Source: Clostridiaceae bacterium (GTDB lineage Bacteria > Bacillota > Clostridia > Oscillospirales > Acutalibacteraceae). Taken from it: 8,262 bases of DNA. The position numbers and the translations under genes were made by a program. The notes under the pieces are model-generated. The model had not been told where the DNA came from. It worked only from the letters and a program-made list of their open reading frames with translations, and made no database searches. The stretch spans positions 1-8,262 of the forward strand of contig JAEEHZ010000250.1 in assembly GCA_016281115.1 (NCBI GenBank). The letters run 5' to 3'. Shown one piece after another: positions 4,848 to 8,262 of the stretch; the first letter of the stretch is position 1, and every line of letters starts with the position of its first letter.

Positions 4848-5597
4848 TCAGTCCTGTTCTGTTTCCTCTTTGCAGAGATTGGAAGAAAGTATTTTTTTGT
4901 CTTCTTTTGTAAGCTCTGTTTTGTTATACAAATCTGGGCGAAGCTTTTTTGTAAGCATCAAAGACTGCGCTCTCCTCCACTTTTTCACGTTTTCGTGGTG
5001 TCCCGACACCAAGACCTCAGGCACCCCAACACCGTGCCACTCCTGTGGCTTTGTGTATTGCGGATATTCAAGCAGCCCGTTGTAGTGTGATTCTTCTTCA
5101 AAACATTCGCTGTCGGACAAAACTCCGTCAAGCATCCTGCTTATTGAATCGGCAAGTATAAGCGCAGGCAGCTCGCCCCCTGTCAGCACGTAATCGCCGA
5201 TTGAGATCTCCTCGTCTATATATTCGTCAAGGACCCTTTGGTCTACGCCTTCGTAATGGCCGCAAAGTATACAAATATTATCGTAAGCAGACAATTGCTT
5301 AACTGTTTCCTGTGTTAAGGTCTTTCCCTTTGGAGACATATATATGAAATGCGGACGGGAACCTCTTTTTTTGCATATATCCTCAAAGCAAAGCGCAATC
5401 GGCTCGCACATCATGACCATACCCATTCCGCCGCCGTAAGGCGTATCGTCCACCCTGCGGTGCTTGTCAAAGGCGTAATCTCTCAGTTGTGTGCAGGCAA
5501 TTTCCACTTTGCCGTTTTTTCTTGCCCTGCCTATTATGCTTTCGCTCAAAACACGCTCGCACATTTCGGGAAACAGCGTTATTATGTCAATTATCAT
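4848..5597 (-). CDS. trmD: tRNA (guanine-N1)-methyltransferase TrmD
   Basis: TrmD methylates G37 at N1 in tRNAs with G36, using S-adenosylmethionine, and prevents frameshifting. The 249-residue product has the usual length and is collinear with the SPOUT trefoil-knot family: IDIITLFPEM at the start, RRVDDTPYGGGMGMVM (48-63), LCGHYEGVDQR (111-121), SIGDYVLTGGELPAL (132-146), Arg154, then GLLEYPQYTKP and VSGHHENVKKWRR. Glu169 sits where the E. coli and Haemophilus enzymes have catalytic Asp169 by my eye alignment, a conservative change. The ATG at 5597 overlaps the end of rimM by 11 bases; a TTG two codons earlier is less likely. AAGGGA lies about 10 bases upstream. It is translationally coupled to rimM. 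The 3' neighbour rplS, normally next, is absent. Confidence 0.95.
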   Translation of the reverse strand: MIIDIITLFPEMCERVLSESIIGRARKNGKVEIACTQLRDYAFDKHRRVDDTPYGGGMGMVMMCEPIALCFEDICKKRGSRPHFIYMSPKGKTLTQETVKQLSAYDNICILCGHYEGVDQRVLDEYIDEEISIGDYVLTGGELPALILADSISRMLDGVLSDSECFEEESHYNGLLEYPQYTKPQEWHGVGVPEVLVSGHHENVKKWRRAQSLMLTKKLRPDLYNKTELTKEDKKILSSNLCKEETEQD

Positions 5598-6108
5598 CGT
5601 CAAACAATCCCTTCATAGGGTATATCAAAACCGTGTTCTTGCCAATATCAATTTCTTTAACGACATCATCAATAACGGGGATAAGATACTTTTTGCCGGT
5701 GTCGTTTGTTATTTCGTAAACATCGTTTGCGCCCGTTGCAAAAACATCGGTAATTTTGCCGTATATTTTATCGGTAGCGTCATTATCACATACGGTCATA
5801 CCTATTATATCTTGTATAAAAAACGCGTTTTCGTCCTTGGGGATATCGTTTCTTGAAGCGAGGATCACCTTTTGGCGCAGCTTTTCAGCTTCGTCTGCCG
5901 TGTTATAGCCTGTAAATTTGATGACAGCCTGATTTTTTGAATTGGGGCGTGCGCGCTCAACAATCAATTTTTCGGCGCTGTCTTTTATGAGCATATTTTT
6001 GATCTCGCATAACACCAATGGAGAATCGCACCAACATTCCGCTTTTACCTCGCCTTTTATTCCGTGAGGAGCGACGATTTTTCCTATTTCAAGAAATTCC
6101 TTTTGCAT
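5587..6108 (-). CDS. rimM: Ribosome maturation factor RimM
   Basis: RimM binds ribosomal protein S19 and assists 30S head assembly. The 173-residue product has the two usual domains. The N-terminal RimM barrel has GKIVAPHGIKGEVKAE (9-24), and the C-terminal PRC barrel (about 95-170) has DIIGMTV, YGKITDVFATGANDVYEI and YLIPVIDDVVKEID ending in MKGLF. The start is the ATG at 6106-6108, because GGAGG lies 5 bases upstream; a longer frame from a TTG at 6120 would swallow that site. It is the first gene of a two-gene operon with trmD (11-bp overlap) and has its own promoter at 6136-6165. The gene is divergent from rubrerythrin. Confidence 0.95.
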   Translation of the reverse strand: MQKEFLEIGKIVAPHGIKGEVKAECWCDSPLVLCEIKNMLIKDSAEKLIVERARPNSKNQAVIKFTGYNTADEAEKLRQKVILASRNDIPKDENAFFIQDIIGMTVCDNDATDKIYGKITDVFATGANDVYEITNDTGKKYLIPVIDDVVKEIDIGKNTVLIYPMKGLFDDDN

Positions 6109-6121
6109 AATGACCTCCAAA

Positions 6122-6138
6122 AATAACGTAACGTTATT
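6122..6138. promoter_or_regulatory. Perfect palindrome over the rimM transcription start
   Basis: AATAACGT-A-ACGTTATT is an 8+1+8 perfect inverted repeat. It covers the downstream edge of the rimM -10 box and the expected transcription start, where a bound repressor dimer would block initiation. No regulator is identified. Confidence 0.45.
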
Positions 6139-6165
6139 GTATCACATGTTGTGTGCATATTTCAA
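6136..6165 (-). promoter_or_regulatory. Promoter of the rimM-trmD operon
   Basis: TTGAAA (6160-6165) and TACAAT (6136-6141) are 18 bp apart on the minus strand, with an extended TG motif. The spacing and TGATACAAT core are the same as at the radC promoter. The predicted start near 6129 gives a leader of about 20 bases. Confidence 0.65.
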
Positions 6166-6219
6166 TTAATAAGGGAAAATATAGTAGAAATATTATTTTT
6201 ATGAAACGGAGAATCAATT

Positions 6220-6777
6220 ATGTTAGCAACGGAAAACAAAAGTATAACAGGAACACAAACCGAAAAGAACCTTTTCACCGCCTTTACGGGTGAATGTCAG
6301 GCTCACGCAAAATACCTTTATTACGCTGAAAAAGCGAGAGAAAACGGCTACAATCAAGTTGCCGACCTGTTTGAAGAAACTGCAGGCAACGAGCTTCAGC
6401 ATGCAAAAATCTGGTTTGAATTTATAAAGGGCGGTCAGGTGCCCGAAACACCCGAAAATCTTACAGACGCTTTAAACGGTGAGCATTTTGAATGGGAAGA
6501 ACTGTATTCCAAAATGGCCGAAGAAGCAAAAAACGAAGGCTTTGACAGACTTGCCGATTTGTTTAACAATATAGCCACCATTGAGAATTATCACGAAACA
6601 AGATTTTTAAAGCTTCTTGAAAATGTTAAATCGGGGACCGTATTCTCAAAAGAAGGCGACACGCTGTGGATATGCGGCAACTGCGGACACGTTTATGTGG
6701 GAAAAACCGCGCCCGAGAATTGCCCCGTCTGCTCAAAGCCGCAGGCGTTCTTTGAGCAAAAAAGCAAAAATTATTAA
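6220..6777 (+). CDS. rbr: Rubrerythrin
   Basis: Rubrerythrin is a cytoplasmic NADH-linked peroxidase of anaerobes that reduces hydrogen peroxide to water. The 185-residue product has the canonical order: a four-helix diiron domain (about 14-138), then a C-terminal rubredoxin-like domain (147-180). By alignment with the Desulfovibrio protein the diiron ligands are Glu25 (GECQAH), Glu58 and His61 (NELQH), Glu88 and Glu91 (GEHFE), and Glu122 with His125 (IENYH). The FeS4 site is Cys152/Cys155 (CGNC) and Cys168/Cys171 (CPVC). All key residues are present. The ATG at 6220 has GGAG 8 bases upstream. It is a single-gene unit, divergent from rimM and ending in a 14-bp terminator stem. I could not find a convincing -35/-10 pair or PerR box in the 111 bases upstream. 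Confidence 0.96.
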   Translation: MLATENKSITGTQTEKNLFTAFTGECQAHAKYLYYAEKARENGYNQVADLFEETAGNELQHAKIWFEFIKGGQVPETPENLTDALNGEHFEWEELYSKMAEEAKNEGFDRLADLFNNIATIENYHETRFLKLLENVKSGTVFSKEGDTLWICGNCGHVYVGKTAPENCPVCSKPQAFFEQKSKNY

Positions 6778-6794
6778 AGATAAACAGTACGGTA

Positions 6795-6838
6795 AACTCC
6801 CGAAAGACCGATTATTTACAGTCTTTCGGGAGTTCTTT
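6795..6838. terminator. Terminator shared by rubrerythrin and the YlmC/YmxH-like gene
   Basis: A perfect 14-bp stem (6795-6808 with 6821-6834; arm AACTCCCGAAAGAC) closes a 12-base loop 17 bases after the rubrerythrin stop. Only a short T-tract (CTTTAT) follows on the plus strand. The convergent minus-strand gene stops at 6837-6839, three bases from the stem, so the hairpin probably serves both. Confidence 0.75.
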
Positions 6839-7130
6839 ATACGATAAAAAATTTAAACGGCAAAACTTTTCGCTTTTTTCTTGTTGAAAGAGGAGGATTG
6901 CAGTCCACAAGTATTGTATCTTCACCGATAAGGACGATATTGTCCCAACATATTACAATGTCGTCATATCTTCCGAATATGCCGAAAAATTTCAGCCTTC
7001 CGAAGATAACTATAGATACCAGCCTTGCGGTGTTAACATCTATTTCAACATCGTCTACACATCCCAGTTTTGCACCGTTGCATCTGCATATGACCTCTTT
7101 GTTTCGCAGATCGGTAACGCGGCATTTCAA
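6837..7130 (-). CDS. YlmC/YmxH-family PRC-barrel protein
   Basis: The 97-residue product matches the YlmC/YmxH family of spore-forming Firmicutes, often annotated as sporulation-related. Typical features are the start KCRVTDLRNKEVI, then DDVEIDVNTARLVSIV and GRLKFFGIFGRYDDIVICWDNI...IGEDTILVD (a PRC-barrel of about 80 residues). The tail after residue 78 (NPPLSTRKKRKVL...) is a basic extension. The biochemical role is unknown. The start is a TTG at 7128-7130, supported by GGGAG 9 bases upstream; the nearby ATG at 7125 is in another frame. The gene shares a divergent upstream region with the NlpC/P60 gene and converges on rubrerythrin. Confidence 0.88.
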   Translation of the reverse strand: MKCRVTDLRNKEVICRCNGAKLGCVDDVEIDVNTARLVSIVIFGRLKFFGIFGRYDDIVICWDNIVLIGEDTILVDCNPPLSTRKKRKVLPFKFFIV

Positions 7131-7202
7131 AATATATCACTCCCGAAAAAAAGTTTATATCAAAAATCGAGCAGTTGTGTGGGTTTTCTTATTGGGTTTG
7201 TA

Positions 7203-7219
7203 TTTTTATGTCATAAAAA
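7203..7219. promoter_or_regulatory. Palindrome in the divergent region before the NlpC/P60 promoter
   Basis: TTTTTATG-T-CATAAAAA is a perfect 8+1+8 inverted repeat. It ends 12 bases before the -35 box of the NlpC/P60 gene and lies about 70 bases before the YlmC/YmxH-like start. It may be an activator or repressor site for either gene; the low G+C content lowers its weight. Confidence 0.35.
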
Positions 7220-7231
7220 GGAATTTTGGGG

Positions 7232-7260
7232 TTGAAACAGTTACAAAAATGTGCTAAAAT
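7232..7260 (+). promoter_or_regulatory. Promoter of the NlpC/P60 gene
   Basis: TTGAAA (7232-7237), a 17-bp spacer and TAAAAT (7255-7260) with an extended TG motif. A GTTACA/TGTAAC inverted repeat (7240-7245, 7260-7265) brackets the -10 region. The leader to the ATG is about 75 bases and carries a 9-bp direct repeat, AAGGTTGTA (7266-7274 and 7282-7290). Confidence 0.65.
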
Positions 7261-7342
7261 GTAACAAGGTTGTAATAAGATAAGGTTGTATGTCGAAAAG
7301 ACACCAAATAGGTATATATCGGAAAGGGAGAGACGCTTTTAC

Positions 7343-8262
7343 ATGAACAAATTATTGCTTAAAATTAAAAGATATATTGTGGTTACCGTTGCCTCGATAA
7401 TGGCAGTGTCAACGTGTTTTATACCTAATGCTTCGGCAGATTATTCAACGGGTGTGGGGCTTGCCGCGCACGCGTTAAACGCGTATTATCAGGGATGGTC
7501 TTATGTATATGGAGGGTCTTCTCCCGGGGCTGTTGACTGCTCGGGTCTGATATGTACATATAACGGAGTAGGCGGAATACGAACAAGTATGCTTGCGGCG
7601 TCGCCTGAATCGGGATATGTTTACAACGGCATACCTAATATACACGGACTCGGACTTTATCAGCCGGGACACGTAGGAGTATATGTAGGCGGAGGAATGG
7701 CTGTAGACGCCAGAAACGAATATTACGGCGTATGTTACCAATCCGTATACACAAAAAGCTGGACCTCTTGGTTTAAGGTAAGCGGCGTAAGCTACCCCAA
7801 TACAGGTTGGGTAAAATTTCAGGGAGACAGCTATTATTATGAAAACGGCGAATACATAACCAACACAACAAGAGAGATAGACGGCGGCTATTATACATTC
7901 GACGCATACGGCAAGTCCGATTATTCTCCCGATGACAGCGCATATCTGGCAACGGATTATTCGTCCGTTAACGTATCCTCAAATTATTCTTATCAGGATG
8001 ATTCTTCAAGTCAGGATTACAGCTATGATAACGACGATTATACATATACAGAGCCTCAAAGCAGCTATAAAAGCTCATCAAAGAGCACTAAGTCGTCAGG
8101 CGGAAAATATACTGCTTTATACAACGGCTATATGGGCAAAGATGTTGAAAAGCTTCAAAAAAAGGCTCAGGATTCCCGGATTCTTTGCCACGGCCTTGAC
8201 GAATTTTTACGTTACCTTACCACAAGCGCCGTTTTCGGATTTTCAAAAGCGTGCACCGTTGA
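7343..8262 (+). CDS. Secreted NlpC/P60 cell-wall hydrolase, 3' end cut and frame-disturbed
   Basis: The frame stays open from the ATG at 7343 to the window end (306 codons). Residues 1-32 form a signal peptide ending ASA-DY. An NlpC/P60 cysteine peptidase domain follows (about 38-150): catalytic Cys66 in DCSGL, His110 in PGHVGVYVGGG, and Asp122 (AVDAR) near where the third polar residue is usual. A GWVKF...YYYENGEY...YYTFDAYGK unit (155-190) resembles a cell-wall/glucan-binding repeat. Then comes a linker rich in Tyr, Ser and Asp (191-255). From residue 264 GKDVEKLQ opens a peptidoglycan-binding (PF01471-type) domain, but after the A7 run at 8157-8163 the expected residues appear only by switching frames. 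It should cut peptide stems of peptidoglycan outside the cell. AAAGGGAG (7323-7330) is 12 bases from the ATG, rather far. Confidence 0.88.
   Translation, partial: MNKLLLKIKRYIVVTVASIMAVSTCFIPNASADYSTGVGLAAHALNAYYQGWSYVYGGSSPGAVDCSGLICTYNGVGGIRTSMLAASPESGYVYNGIPNIHGLGLYQPGHVGVYVGGGMAVDARNEYYGVCYQSVYTKSWTSWFKVSGVSYPNTGWVKFQGDSYYYENGEYITNTTREIDGGYYTFDAYGKSDYSPDDSAYLATDYSSVNVSSNYSYQDDSSSQDYSYDNDDYTYTEPQSSYKSSSKSTKSSGGKYTALYNGYMGKDVEKLQKKAQDSRILCHGLDEFLRYLTTSAVFGFSKACTV

Noticed and set aside
7475..7741. 88-codon minus-strand ORF inside the NlpC/P60 gene
   Set aside because: It is antisense to the conserved catalytic domain and its Tyr/Ser-rich composition is a mirror of the coding strand.

Overview
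The window looks like chromosomal DNA of a low-GC, spore-lineage Firmicute of class Clostridia. The evidence is an AT-rich sequence with AGGAGG-type ribosome binding sites, a YlmC/YmxH-family protein, a DUF1540 protein, a Crh-like HPr paralogue, a reverse-type rubrerythrin-bearing anaerobe profile, and strong TTGACA/TATAAT promoters. Family names come from reading the translations by eye; no database search was run. Most of the window is housekeeping or small hypothetical genes in short transcription units, mostly on the minus strand.

Layout. Positions 1-322 (minus) hold the N-terminal part of a secreted protein of unknown function that runs off the left edge. Positions 323-1084 have no intact gene. 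They hold phased A-tracts, a possible 20-codon leader ORF, a 52-codon remnant of an ABC-transporter ATPase C-terminus (597-755), an orphan SD plus ATG, and two terminators behind a tRNA-Leu(UAG) at 1085-1168. Two small minus-strand membrane proteins follow (1212-1607 and 1707-2057), the first with an excellent promoter carrying a perfect palindrome. A Cys-rich DUF1540 gene (2198-2398, plus) converges on a RadC-family gene (2436-3119, minus), and both share one terminator that encodes the RadC C-terminus. That RadC lacks the usual JAMM metal-binding histidines.

Further right, all minus strand, lie an RluA-family pseudouridine synthase (3328-4302), an HPr-like protein whose phosphorylatable His15 is Tyr while Ser46 is kept (4376-4639), and a two-gene rimM-trmD operon (4848-6108) with an 11-bp gene overlap. 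A rubrerythrin (6220-6777, plus) converges on a YlmC/YmxH-like PRC-barrel gene (6837-7130, minus) across a 14-bp terminator stem. The right end (7343 onward, plus) is a secreted NlpC/P60 hydrolase with a cell-wall-binding-like repeat, a Tyr/Ser/Asp-rich linker and the beginning of a peptidoglycan-binding domain. The reading frame of that domain is scrambled by several single-base indels in the last ~105 bases.

Functional themes: ribosome and tRNA maturation (RimM, TrmD, RluA family, tRNA-Leu), oxidative-stress defence (rubrerythrin), possible carbon regulation (HPr-like/Crh-like), and cell envelope (NlpC/P60, small membrane proteins). I see no phage, insertion sequence, CRISPR array or defence system. 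The most interesting points are the non-phosphorylatable HPr paralogue, the catalytically degenerate RadC, several perfect palindromes placed on promoters, and the decayed locus beside the tRNA gene.
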